NCBI GenBank assembly: GCA_001001705.1
Contig: LCOG01000010.1
Span: 1 to 35,410, forward strand
Source: Parcubacteria group bacterium GW2011_GWA2_47_26
GTDB taxonomy: Bacteria; Patescibacteriota; Patescibacteriia; GWA2-47-26
Direction of reading: 5' to 3'
DNA length: 35,410 nucleotides
Both the position numbers and the translations under genes were made by a program. The notes beneath the pieces are model-generated. The model made no database searches, was not told where the DNA came from, and was given only the letters and a program-made list of their open reading frames with translations. Below, piece by piece: positions 26,717-35,349 of this stretch (positions are counted from its first letter, which is position 1; each line of letters starts with the position of its first letter).

Positions 26717-28218
26717 GGACGCGCGTATCCTCCCCCGCCTCGCGCGTCAAATATCCAAACAATGCCTTGCGACTGCAAACCGCTGACAACCCCTGTTTGA
26801 GTCCAACCGTAACAATCGTTTGTCGGGGTCGGGAGAGATGGCGCGCCATTCGCGATCCATGCAAATACGCCGGCGGGTATTGTTGCGCGCAAAGCAGTTT
26901 TAGTCATATCTGTCCAAATTGATCCGCAATGAATACTCGTCATAACTTCCTCGGTCGCGCACTGATGGCTCCCGGCAAACGCCGCACTGCAAAGCGCATC
27001 AACGCCTCGGTATCCGTCAGCAGGAGCGCTCGCGCCATTCAAATTGCCATTGTATGTTCCGCCAGTCGCACCGGCAACCGTTGCCCCTAAACAACCGGAA
27101 ACTGTAAGATCGCCATTTTCAGTAAGCTTCAACCGGTCATTCCCTTTCCAAAATCGCAGCTCATTGCTGGTCTGATCCGAATAAATACCCCAGTGTTGAT
27201 CACTGCCGCTCTTCAAATTTATTTCGGCGTTACCGCTCGGATTGCTAAGATAAATTCTATCACCCTTGACATCCAATGTATAGGCCGGAGTTGAGGTGCC
27301 CGTTCCCACACCAAGACGAAAATTTGTATTATCCCAATGCAAATTCGTATTCTGGCTTAAACTGCTCGCTCCAGTCCAAAACGCAATCATATTGGCCGCG
27401 CCGCCGGAAAGGCCGCCGCCACCGCTTACGGCCGGCGCCTCACATGTCAGAGTTCCACCTACGGCCCTGACATATTGGCCACTTGGACAAGCCGCGGGAA
27501 AACCTGTCAACCGCGCCCAAGATACAGATCCGCCTTCTGCCGCTGTCCAAGAACTTCGACACTCCGCACCGAGACATAAAGTATTTGCAATCAGCCTACC
27601 CTCCCTAATATTAACATCAATTCCAGTTGCCCCTGATCCCCAATTGCCTATGGTCAGCGTTGAGACGCCACCGGCATCAATGTGTATGGCCTTGCCGGAA
27701 TTAAGATAAAGATCACCTCGCCCCGACTCCGTTCCTATAATCCGCAAAGAATCAGCTATACGTAATTCGCCAGGATTATTAAAATTAATATAAGCCGGGG
27801 TCGGGGCAATACAGGACCCAGTAGAATTGGGTGGGTCTTGAATATAGCCAGAACGACAAGAACCACACGCTCCCGTGCATTCATTAGACGTAACGCGTGT
27901 GGCATCCGCACAAGATCGGCGCGGACTGCAAGCGCTCCCGCAAATAATGGGCAGGGCCGCAGGACATAACCAACTGCAACTCGTGCAACTGAATGCCTGT
28001 CCAGTGATAGTACTCGGTCCCGGCAATTCGGCATGACTGCGGCATTGTCCCACACCACCTACTGTTCCGCACGCATACGGACGCGTGGGATCATCGCATG
28101 AAATAGAATATTGCGGCCAGCTTGAAGAACAAGAAACATGACTCGCCTCAACCGGCCGGGCTAAAAACAGAAACAGGAACAGCAGAGCTAGATAAAAATA
28201 ATTTTTCATCGGCAACAT
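26680..28218 (-). CDS. secreted Cys-rich modular surface protein
   Basis: Signal peptide; GDLYLNSGKAIHIDAGGVSTLTIGNW; WARLTGFPAACPSGQYV; YRGVDALC...CATEEVMTSIHCG...ILCCR. Confidence 0.85.
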   Translation of the reverse strand: MLPMKNYFYLALLFLFLFLARPVEASHVSCSSSWPQYSISCDDPTRPYACGTVGGVGQCRSHAELPGPSTITGQAFSCTSCSWLCPAALPIICGSACSPRRSCADATRVTSNECTGACGSCRSGYIQDPPNSTGSCIAPTPAYINFNNPGELRIADSLRIIGTESGRGDLYLNSGKAIHIDAGGVSTLTIGNWGSGATGIDVNIREGRLIANTLCLGAECRSSWTAAEGGSVSWARLTGFPAACPSGQYVRAVGGTLTCEAPAVSGGGGLSGGAANMIAFWTGASSLSQNTNLHWDNTNFRLGVGTGTSTPAYTLDVKGDRIYLSNPSGNAEINLKSGSDQHWGIYSDQTSNELRFWKGNDRLKLTENGDLTVSGCLGATVAGATGGTYNGNLNGASAPADGYRGVDALCSAAFAGSHQCATEEVMTSIHCGSIWTDMTKTALRATIPAGVFAWIANGAPSLPTPTNDCYGWTQTGVVSGLQSQGIVWIFDARGGGGYARPCSEANRILCCR

Positions 28219-29282
28219 GTAAATCTTAATGAAGAATTACAAGGTGTTTGACTCCCCTGTCCTCCGAGAGTATCAAACCTCCAAGTACGCCCAAGCGCAC
28301 CGCTATCGCCGCTGGTCCAACCCTGACAGTCATTCGCCGCCGCAATATAACCCGGCGGTCCGCCCGAGACCCAACCACTGCCGCTTGCCGGCAAGGTCAC
28401 ACCGCTGGGCAGTCTCCCGCTGCAATTTATGGTGTGCAAGATTTCTTCGGCTGTACAAATGTGAGCGCCTGTCCCGCTAGCGCTGCAAAAATCTCGGTTC
28501 GCTGTCAAATAACCTCCTGCGGCACCGGTCGCATTCGTTGTAGAAAACGCTCGAAATACATTAACCAAACAGGGATCAAACGAACCGCCCGGCGGTATAA
28601 CACCACCTCCGCCGCCACCCACTGCATCGTCTCCGCAAACCCATGCACTGCCACCTGAATTACGTTTCAAAATCTGCCCTGACCCGCATTCAGCCCCATC
28701 ACTGGCCGCAAAATTTCCCCGAATTTTACCTGATGCGCGTATATCACCGGCCCCAATACCAGCGACGTCTACTGCTCTAGTGCCCGTTGTGGGGCCAACC
28801 GCAAGACTACCCTGCACACGCAACTTGTCATTATCATCTCCGATCCAAATATCGTCAACATTTCCCGGGATTTCCCGTGAAAGGAGAGCGTTAGTATAAA
28901 TATTTCCAGCCACAATTAAACTCCCATTCACTGCGTTAGATACTAATCCTTCATATGTCCTAGTGGTCGGTGTCGGAATTCCCACCGTTAGCTTTCCTCG
29001 CGCTCGACTATTTAACTCCACATCAAAAGCCGCATCACTTTGCACTCCTCCTAATATAGTGGAGTTCCAAATCGGCGGCGGAACATTGCAACGACCCGAA
29101 ATACAACGCAGGCCAGATCCGCAAGCAGTATCCGCTGTACATGCGGTCTGCGCCAAAACGCCTCGTAAAGCAAAAGTGCCCGCGATTGAAAGTAAAACCG
29201 AGGCTAAACTAACGATAATAATCTGCTTACGCGACATTGCCGTAAAATTATGGCCTAAATCCTCTTTCCAGTATAATACCAC
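28206..29282 (-). CDS. secreted Cys-rich modular surface protein (start probably MSRKQ at 29237)
   Basis: Signal peptide; DDIWIGDDNDKLRVQGSLAVG; HICTAEEILHTINC...FTCCR. Confidence 0.82.
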   Translation of the reverse strand: MVLYWKEDLGHNFTAMSRKQIIIVSLASVLLSIAGTFALRGVLAQTACTADTACGSGLRCISGRCNVPPPIWNSTILGGVQSDAAFDVELNSRARGKLTVGIPTPTTRTYEGLVSNAVNGSLIVAGNIYTNALLSREIPGNVDDIWIGDDNDKLRVQGSLAVGPTTGTRAVDVAGIGAGDIRASGKIRGNFAASDGAECGSGQILKRNSGGSAWVCGDDAVGGGGGGVIPPGGSFDPCLVNVFRAFSTTNATGAAGGYLTANRDFCSASGTGAHICTAEEILHTINCSGRLPSGVTLPASGSGWVSGGPPGYIAAANDCQGWTSGDSGALGRTWRFDTLGGQGSQTPCNSSLRFTCCR

Positions 29283-29909
29283 CTATACGCGCCGCCTCCA
29301 AGTATGCTTAGCAAACACAATCATAGCCACGACCGGCGAAACCAGCCATAAAAACTTTCCCCATTCTGAAGTAAAAACTTCCCGCGTGGCCGGCGCTAAT
29401 TGGATAAGCGATGACGGTGGCAAAAAAGAAAGAGTTATGGAAACCAAAAGCCCAACATGCAAAATACTAAAAATCATCACTTCGGCTAGTCTATCCCCTA
29501 CTCCTGTTACCTGCGCGCTTAAAATATTGGTAAGGGCCGAACGCGAAAGCAGAAAAAACAGCACCACAAAAATTATATAAAAAGAAGTAACCCGAAAAGC
29601 AAAACCTTGCACAGAAACGTCCAAACGAAGACGCTCCAGATACGGAAAAGTCGGTACAACCGCCAGAGCGATATAAATAGAAACCAAAATCACGAGAATG
29701 CGGTCGCGTCCCAAGGAAAACCCGTACAAAAACGCGATAATAAAGAAAAACAAAAAAATGAACAAGTCCCAGGTCGGCCGCGACCAGTTAATTTGCGAAA
29801 ACCATTGCGCAACTTGCTCCCCCATATATGTGTGTATAAGTCCACCAAAGCTCTTGTATATATTACCACAATTCCATTTAAAAAGAAAAACGCATGCCCC
29901 CCTAAGCAT
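29283..29909 (-). CDS. multi-pass membrane protein (start possibly MGEQVAQWF at 29825)
   Basis: Several hydrophobic segments; co-directional with surface-protein array. Confidence 0.65.
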   Translation of the reverse strand: MLRGACVFLFKWNCGNIYKSFGGLIHTYMGEQVAQWFSQINWSRPTWDLFIFLFFFIIAFLYGFSLGRDRILVILVSIYIALAVVPTFPYLERLRLDVSVQGFAFRVTSFYIIFVVLFFLLSRSALTNILSAQVTGVGDRLAEVMIFSILHVGLLVSITLSFLPPSSLIQLAPATREVFTSEWGKFLWLVSPVVAMIVFAKHTWRRRV

Positions 29910-29910
29910 G
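29879..29910 (-). terminator. GCATGC-ttaggggg-GCATGC-GTTTTTCTTTTT hairpin
   Basis: 6-bp stem and T-rich tract on minus strand. Confidence 0.5.
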
Positions 29911-29934
29911 CAAACGAGAAAGAACGCGGGGTTT

Positions 29935-30042
29935 TTATCGCCGCGAACGCCAAGTAGTCAGATCCGCAAAAATAGCTACCACTAGCCAGATGTTAAAAAG
30001 GAGCAACCCCAGCACAACCCAATCCGCAATAAGTTTCCACAC
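29935..30042 (-). CDS. 35-aa single-TM small protein, GTG start: MWKLIADWVVLGLLLFNIWLVVAIFADLTTWRSRR
   Basis: AAGGAGGAAGAC Shine-Dalgarno immediately upstream of GTG; below the ORF-track length cut-off. Confidence 0.6.
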   Translation of the reverse strand: MWKLIADWVVLGLLLFNIWLVVAIFADLTTWRSRR

Positions 30043-30096
30043 GTCTTCCTCCTTGGTCACAGTTCCTACAGGTGCAAGGCAAAATCTATACTAGCA

Positions 30097-31158
30097 CTAA
30101 TCCTCAAACTCTTCAAGTACCTTGCGCTGATGTCTGGATAAATGCTCGGGAACCTTGATCTGTACCTCTACAAAATGATCTCCTCTTCCATGTCCTTTCA
30201 AATGCGGCACGCCTAGTCCTTTAAGTTTCAAAACCGTACCGGATTGCGTCCCCGCCGGAATTTTTAACTCCTTTGAACCATCAACAGTATTTACCTCAAC
30301 TGCTCCACCAAGTGTAGCTATCTTGAAGGGTATAAAAATTTTGCTCAAAATATCATTATCCCGCCGCTCAAATTCTTTATGCACTTTAGCGCGCACATGC
30401 AAATAAAGATCGCCGCTCCGTCCTCCGCGCACCGCCTCTCCTTCTCCGGAAAACCTTATAGTCCCGCCGTCCTCTATCCCGGCAGGAATTTTAACATTCA
30501 AAATCCTCTTACCGCGCGCTATGCCTTTTCCGTCGCAAGCGCCGCAGGGTTTTTCCGGATATTTGCCAATGCCGTGACACGAATGGCAAGTTATTACTGT
30601 TTGTATCGCGCCAAAAAAAGATTGCGTCACTTTGGCAACTTTGCCCGACCCGCCGCAAGTCGGACAATTTTTAAATCCGCTTCCTGGTTCAGCGCCAGTG
30701 CCCCCGCACCGGCCGCACTGATTAATTTTATCAAGCTCAATTTCACGCGTTCCGCCGTGCACAGCTTCCTCAAACGGAATTGCTATTTCTAATTCTATAT
30801 CGCGGCCATGTGCCTCGCGCGCCCTCCCGCGTCCACCCCCGAATCCAAAAATCTCTCCCAGTCCGCCAAATAAATCCGAAAGATCCCCAATATCAAAACC
30901 AAACTCGCGCGGATCAAACCCTGCTCCCTGATAACCCTGACGGCGCATTTGCTCAAAGCTAGAACCATAACGATCATACTGCGCCCGCGCCTCCGCATTG
31001 CCAAGAACTTGGTAGGCCTCATTAACCTCCTTAAATTTTGCCGCATCACCCCCGCGATCAGGATGGTGCTCCAAGGCTTTCTTGCGAAAGGCATCCTTAA
31101 CCTCCGCCTGCGAAGAAGATCTCGCCACCCCTAAAATTTCATAATAATCTTTGGACAT
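30097..31158 (-). CDS. dnaJ: molecular chaperone DnaJ
   Basis: J-domain DYYEILGVARSSSQAEVKDAFRKKALEHHPDRGGD; CxxCxGxG zinc-finger repeats. Confidence 0.97.
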   Translation of the reverse strand: MSKDYYEILGVARSSSQAEVKDAFRKKALEHHPDRGGDAAKFKEVNEAYQVLGNAEARAQYDRYGSSFEQMRRQGYQGAGFDPREFGFDIGDLSDLFGGLGEIFGFGGGRGRAREAHGRDIELEIAIPFEEAVHGGTREIELDKINQCGRCGGTGAEPGSGFKNCPTCGGSGKVAKVTQSFFGAIQTVITCHSCHGIGKYPEKPCGACDGKGIARGKRILNVKIPAGIEDGGTIRFSGEGEAVRGGRSGDLYLHVRAKVHKEFERRDNDILSKIFIPFKIATLGGAVEVNTVDGSKELKIPAGTQSGTVLKLKGLGVPHLKGHGRGDHFVEVQIKVPEHLSRHQRKVLEEFED

Positions 31159-31196
31159 ATGTGAATATCGTAAAAAGAAAAACGTTCTCTTTTATA

Positions 31197-31912
31197 CTAC
31201 AACTCTATTACAGGAATTTCGAGCGGATCCAGTGTTTCTCCGTTCAATAGGGCTATTGTGCGTTCAGGATACACAACACCTTGTTGCTCCCAAAAATATC
31301 GCGCATTGGTAATATCCGACTGGCTAGGAAAATCTTGCACCTCTATTGCAAAATAATCGGCAACCAATTCCCATGCGTTCTGTATATCGCCCCCTTTCTT
31401 GCTGTCTCTGCCAAAAAACGCGGATGAGTAAGTGCTAAGGCATATTCATCGCCACTATACCCACATTTGCCTGCTAAATATTTAACGAATGAAAACTCCG
31501 CCTTCATTGCCGCATTATGTGCAAGGGTTTGAGCTATTTCTTGTTTATCCTTAATGAAAGGAACGTCATGCCAGGAGATTCCTCCGCTTTTAATTTGCGA
31601 TTTTATATGGCCAGGCGTGCCAAACTCTTTATCAGTAAGGGCTTCCAACTCTTCTATTTTAGCACGTTCATGAAATTCTGTAAGCAGGCCTTCGACTGAT
31701 CCAGATCGTATCAATTCAACAGCTCCTTCATTATTAAACAAACGTCGCAAATATACTTCTATATCCTCCCTAGTCCACTTTTCCGCAAGCCGTCTAAATT
31801 CTGGATATGTCTCCGCAATGGCTCGTAATAATTCGCGTGGTGGCTGGTGTTCTGAAACCGAGCCGGGAGGGTTTATGGCTGGATCTTGTTCAGTGCGACG
31901 AGACTTAGACAT
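31197..31912 (-). pseudogene. hypothetical protein with apparent -1 frameshift in a G5 tract at 31390-31394
   Basis: Annotated ORF ends ARKGAIYRTHGNWLPIILQ*; the other frame continues KGGDIQNAWELVADYFAIEVQDFPSQSDITNARYFWEQQGVVYPERTIALLNGETLDPLEIPVIEL*. Confidence 0.65.
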
Positions 31913-31987
31913 AGTGGTATATTATACACAAATTCCCGCTTGCCCACCCGAGGCGGACAGGCCGCGGAATCGAGAAATGACCGCCAT

Positions 31988-32011
31988 TCTACGATTCGGG
32001 CGAAACGGAGA
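31988..32011. repeat. 24-bp direct repeat tctacgattcgggcgaaacggaga (copy 1)
   Basis: Identical copy at 32337-32360. Confidence 0.95.
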
Positions 32012-32019
32012 TAGAACTC

Positions 32020-32286
32020 TTATTTTAAAAACTTATGAATAATCGTTTTAACTTCCAGGCGAAGCGAGGGATGAAGCTTATACCAAACACTCCCAAGCTT
32101 GCCCTGCCCCTCAACAATATTCATGTACGCAAGGATACCCAAATGCTTTGATACTAGCTTTACTCCCTTATCCAGTTTTTGGCAAATCATTTTCACGGAC
32201 AATTCATCATGCTTCACAATCGCCTTTAGTATTGCCAGACGATTTTCATTAGCCAGCGCTTTGAAAATTTTAGTCCACTCTTTCAT
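32020..32286 (-). CDS. ArsR-type winged HTH regulator
   Basis: IFKALANENRLAILKAIVKHDELSVKMICQKLDKGVKLVSKHLGILAYMNIVEGQ. Confidence 0.85.
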   Translation of the reverse strand: MKEWTKIFKALANENRLAILKAIVKHDELSVKMICQKLDKGVKLVSKHLGILAYMNIVEGQGKLGSVWYKLHPSLRLEVKTIIHKFLK

Positions 32287-32336
32287 AATAACTATTCGTA
32301 AAACTATTTATTTGTACAATCGCCAGTATACCACAC

Positions 32337-32360
32337 TCTACGATTCGGGCGAAACGGAGA
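32337..32360. repeat. 24-bp direct repeat tctacgattcgggcgaaacggaga (copy 2)
   Basis: Identical to 31988-32011. Confidence 0.95.
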
Positions 32361-32369
32361 ATGGCTATT

Positions 32370-32774
32370 CTATCTTTCCCAGATTTTGTCGTCCGGAGCA
32401 AAATCCACTTGGTGCTCGGGAATTCCCAACAAGATGCCGCATTGCCTTGCGTCTTTGTAGAGCACGGGATTCTGTAGATCAACTTTAAAAATCTTTCCGC
32501 GATAGATGGTGTAATGGAACTTGTCGTTTTTAAAATCCGCGTACCAATTGTGTTCCTTTTCCAAATCTTCACTCAATTTTTGAGCAACCGCATCGGCCGA
32601 CTGCTCCGCAACCTCAACCGCATGCAATATCCACTGCGTAAGCCACGGCGTTTTGTGTTCTTCCATAACCGGCTCCACCTTAGTAGCAACAATGACCACA
32701 TCCTTGAACACCTCCTTCCGCTCCAGACTTTCCTCAATAATAATACCTTTGTAGTTCATATTTTTAAAACGCAA
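32370..32774 (-). CDS. hypothetical protein (start probably MNYKGII at 32759)
   Basis: ORF; the 5' end is duplicated at 34141-34186 and 34342-34414. Confidence 0.65.
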   Translation of the reverse strand: MRFKNMNYKGIIIEESLERKEVFKDVVIVATKVEPVMEEHKTPWLTQWILHAVEVAEQSADAVAQKLSEDLEKEHNWYADFKNDKFHYTIYRGKIFKVDLQNPVLYKDARQCGILLGIPEHQVDFAPDDKIWER

Positions 32775-32809
32775 ATGTGAGCATTGGCGGGAACTGGTTG
32801 CCCACCATA

Positions 32810-33103
32810 TTATAAACTTCTCCCAAAGGATTTCTGATGTATCTGCTCTAATAATTCCAAAGTCGCTTTTACGGAAGGATTCAGAATATTTACCAGAATC
32901 AGCCTCCTATTATATTCTTTTACCAATGGACTTAAAAATTCATCCCCCCACGAAGGAGAAAATGTAATAACTCCCTCAAAATCCAATTCCAAATTATCGT
33001 GCTCGCCTAGGGAAGTAAGCTGGGATTGAAGAGCCGCAAATGCTTCCCGACCATTTTGCCTAGAGATAAGAGTAGTACCAAATTTTTTCAATTCTATCTT
33101 CAT
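32810..33103 (-). CDS. STAS-like (DUF4325-type) protein
   Basis: LELDFEGVITFSPSWGDEFLSPLVKEYNRRLILVNILNPSVKATLELL; start taken as MKIELKK. Confidence 0.7.
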   Translation of the reverse strand: MKIELKKFGTTLISRQNGREAFAALQSQLTSLGEHDNLELDFEGVITFSPSWGDEFLSPLVKEYNRRLILVNILNPSVKATLELLEQIHQKSFGRSL

Positions 33104-33105
33104 AT

Positions 33106-33825
33106 TTAAAATGTTATTAATGCAAGACATCCTCTAAACGGTTCTGATGAAACCCGCATATCCAGCGCGCTACTATCCTTGGCGAGTATCAACTCCGCAT
33201 TCCCGGTTTGAAATAAAAGACCTATTGAGTTCTCTGCAGTAATTTTGCGCACAAACTTAAGTCCATTGCCGCGATTTTCCGGAGCTCGGCCAGATACTAT
33301 TTCAGTAAACGCAACTTTAAGCGCCCTTGCATCACTATCCAATTCCGGCTTAACTCTTTTAAGTGTAGTCAAAATACCAAGACCTCTGTCCGCTAGCACA
33401 GCACTTCCTTTATGAATATCGTACGCAAAGAATATACCGGGAACGTCCGGCCAATTTCCTAAGTTGTGATCAAATGAATTATTACCGATCTCTCCCGCTA
33501 CTGCAACAATCAAAGGAAATATGAGAGCCAATTCCTTTACTTCCCCAAGAAGATCTTGCATCCGAGTCAGTCTGGTTTGGAATACCGCACTATTGGCACA
33601 ATAAAATTTCGAAGGGAGTTCCGCGCCCAGCAATACCCAATTCTTTGCTAAACCGAAAAGGTCGTTCAAATAGAGTTCAACCTGCGACCGATAATACCGG
33701 CGATGCCCTCCTTCTGATTTAACCGAAGTCAATTTACCGCTTTTGTCCCAACGGCGCAAAGTATCCAAAGAAACCCCCAATATACTTGCCGCTTCGCCAA
33801 TTGAAATCAGGTCTTCTTGGATCAT
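33106..33825 (-). CDS. MerR-type HTH fused to GHKL ATPase-like domain
   Basis: ISIGEAASILGVSLDTLRRWDKSGKLTSVKSEGGHRRYYRSQVE; AVAGEIGNNSFDHN, VLADRGLGI and NRGNGLKFV motifs. Confidence 0.75.
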   Translation of the reverse strand: MIQEDLISIGEAASILGVSLDTLRRWDKSGKLTSVKSEGGHRRYYRSQVELYLNDLFGLAKNWVLLGAELPSKFYCANSAVFQTRLTRMQDLLGEVKELALIFPLIVAVAGEIGNNSFDHNLGNWPDVPGIFFAYDIHKGSAVLADRGLGILTTLKRVKPELDSDARALKVAFTEIVSGRAPENRGNGLKFVRKITAENSIGLLFQTGNAELILAKDSSALDMRVSSEPFRGCLALITF

Positions 33826-33953
33826 AGTATCCCTATAATAGCAGATACTGTAAATCTATGCAAGTATCCTCAAAATCTGTGCAAAGACACGAAAACAAAA
33901 CGGCTTTTTGATAAATCACCCACATGCCCTACTGACTCATGCTCAATCCTAAT

Positions 33954-34113
33954 GGGTCTGTTGCCGAATGCGCTTTCATGACGAAATCGCTCGGAAGCGA
34001 GCGAGGCTAAGTAGAAATTTTGAGGCATATACGCAATATCTGTCGAAGAATTTCTGCAAAGCCGCAGCCGCTTCCGAGCGATTGCAGACGAAATGGCATT
34101 CGGCAACAGACCC
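33954..34113. mobile_element. 160-bp MITE-like element, 18-bp perfect TIRs, 5-bp TSD ctaat
   Basis: gggtctgttgccgaatgc...gcattcggcaacagaccc flanked by ctaat at 33949-33953 and 34114-34118. Confidence 0.85.
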
Positions 34114-34140
34114 CTAATAACCAGTTTCAAATGACCACAC

Positions 34141-34186
34141 CCTTCCGCTCCAGACTTTCCTCAATGATGGTGCCTTTGTAGTTCAT
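34141..34186 (-). pseudogene. 5' remnant related to the 32370-32774 gene
   Basis: Reads MNYKGTIIEESLERK. Confidence 0.8.
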
Positions 34187-34341
34187 AATTTTGCCACTCT
34201 CCCAGTCGTGCGAGTGTGAGACTGTTTGCTTACCATGTCATCGCGAGCAAAACGTGACGATCTTTCATCATGCGATTCTGCGAAATTGAAAAACAAGACA
34301 ATACTGCCATACTGGGAAGTATGGCACTTTGCGCTTATTTA

Positions 34342-34414
34342 CAACAACGACCACCTCCTTAAACACCTCCTTCCGCTCCAGACGTTCCTCAATGATGCGG
34401 GCTTTGGAGGTCAT
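34342..34414 (-). pseudogene. 5' remnant related to the 32370-32774 gene (second copy)
   Basis: Reads MTSKARIIEERLERKEVFKEVVVV. Confidence 0.75.
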
Positions 34415-34417
34415 GGT

Positions 34418-34858
34418 TTACATCCTATACAAAACAAAATATGGCACTGCTTCGATATCGTTCATGCCGATATAGTTAAACATCCAAAGCTCGCGTCCGG
34501 ATTTTTTAATTTTCGTAAACCTCTTTTTCAAATTTTTTCTTGGCACAAAAGGGTAAAAGCGTATTTCTTGCCTCTCTTTCCCTGCATCCGTCCACTTAAA
34601 ATTTAAGATCAAGGGTGGTGTGAGAAATCCTGATTTCAAGACTTTGTCCATAATCTCCCAACCCGCGCCGAACACAATCCCCTTGGGTTTGCTTTGGTTT
34701 GTTTTTACCTGTGCCCGAAAAGAACAGCCCGTACATTGCACATCAAACAACGGATACCCGGACGGCAACAGCATGAGCTTCTTATTGCAATTCGGACACG
34801 GTACAAGATCAATAACTTCTTCTTCTCCCCGATCTCCTGATTGGCGATTCGATGGCAT
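34418..34858 (-). CDS. zinc-ribbon protein, possible DpnI/Dam-replacing-like restriction endonuclease
   Basis: CPNCNKKLMLLPSGYPLFDVQCTGCSFRAQVKT: CxxC...CxxC with D-x-QxK candidate active site. Confidence 0.5.
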   Translation of the reverse strand: MPSNRQSGDRGEEEVIDLVPCPNCNKKLMLLPSGYPLFDVQCTGCSFRAQVKTNQSKPKGIVFGAGWEIMDKVLKSGFLTPPLILNFKWTDAGKERQEIRFYPFVPRKNLKKRFTKIKKSGRELWMFNYIGMNDIEAVPYFVLYRM

Positions 34859-34869
34859 AAGTTGTTATC

Positions 34870-35349
34870 TCATTTAATCCGCTTTAACTTCACAGAAGGA
34901 ATTTTGATCAATCCTTTGTACAAATCTCGCTGTAATTTTGTCGGCCTAACCCTGATAACTGTTTTATGACTTGCGGCGTATCGATCAACCTGCGCTTTGG
35001 TTAGAATATCTAGCTGTACAGGTTTAAATTTTGCATCAATACGCAAAATATACAATCTATCCGCCACTAAATACCACTTACCATATTTCTTGTAAAATTC
35101 CGTACTGTGCATATCGGAAATTCCACCTTGCAAGTTTCCAGTAGTCTTGATTTCGACTTTCAATTTTTTCTTTCCCTTTGAAGCCAAAAGATCAAAACCA
35201 CGTTCTCCATGTATCCGCTTAACTACCTTATAACCTTCCGATTCTAAATGCCTCCTAACATACTCCTCTCCCAATACACCCTTTTTATCATTCCCTAAAG
35301 TGTCCTTCTCCATTGGCAAGTACCCCATTTTTCGGACACTTTTTCTCAT
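34870..35349 (-). CDS. PD-(D/E)XK nuclease-like protein
   Basis: GEEYVRRHLESEGYKVVKRIHGERGFDLLASKGKKKLKVEIKTT (E...D...ExK). Confidence 0.6.
   Translation of the reverse strand: MRKSVRKMGYLPMEKDTLGNDKKGVLGEEYVRRHLESEGYKVVKRIHGERGFDLLASKGKKKLKVEIKTTGNLQGGISDMHSTEFYKKYGKWYLVADRLYILRIDAKFKPVQLDILTKAQVDRYAASHKTVIRVRPTKLQRDLYKGLIKIPSVKLKRIK

Noticed and set aside
20698-29282. Diversity-generating retroelement target array
   Set aside because: C-terminal domains look lectin-like and variable, but no reverse transcriptase or template repeat was found in the window, and shared blocks fit gene conversion better than adenine-directed mutagenesis.
33870-34130. 86-aa minus-strand ORF
   Set aside because: Spans the MITE-like hairpin and its inverted repeats; no independent support.
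34226-34606. 126-aa plus-strand ORF
   Set aside because: Overlaps gene remnants and the better-supported 34418-34858 CDS on the opposite strand.
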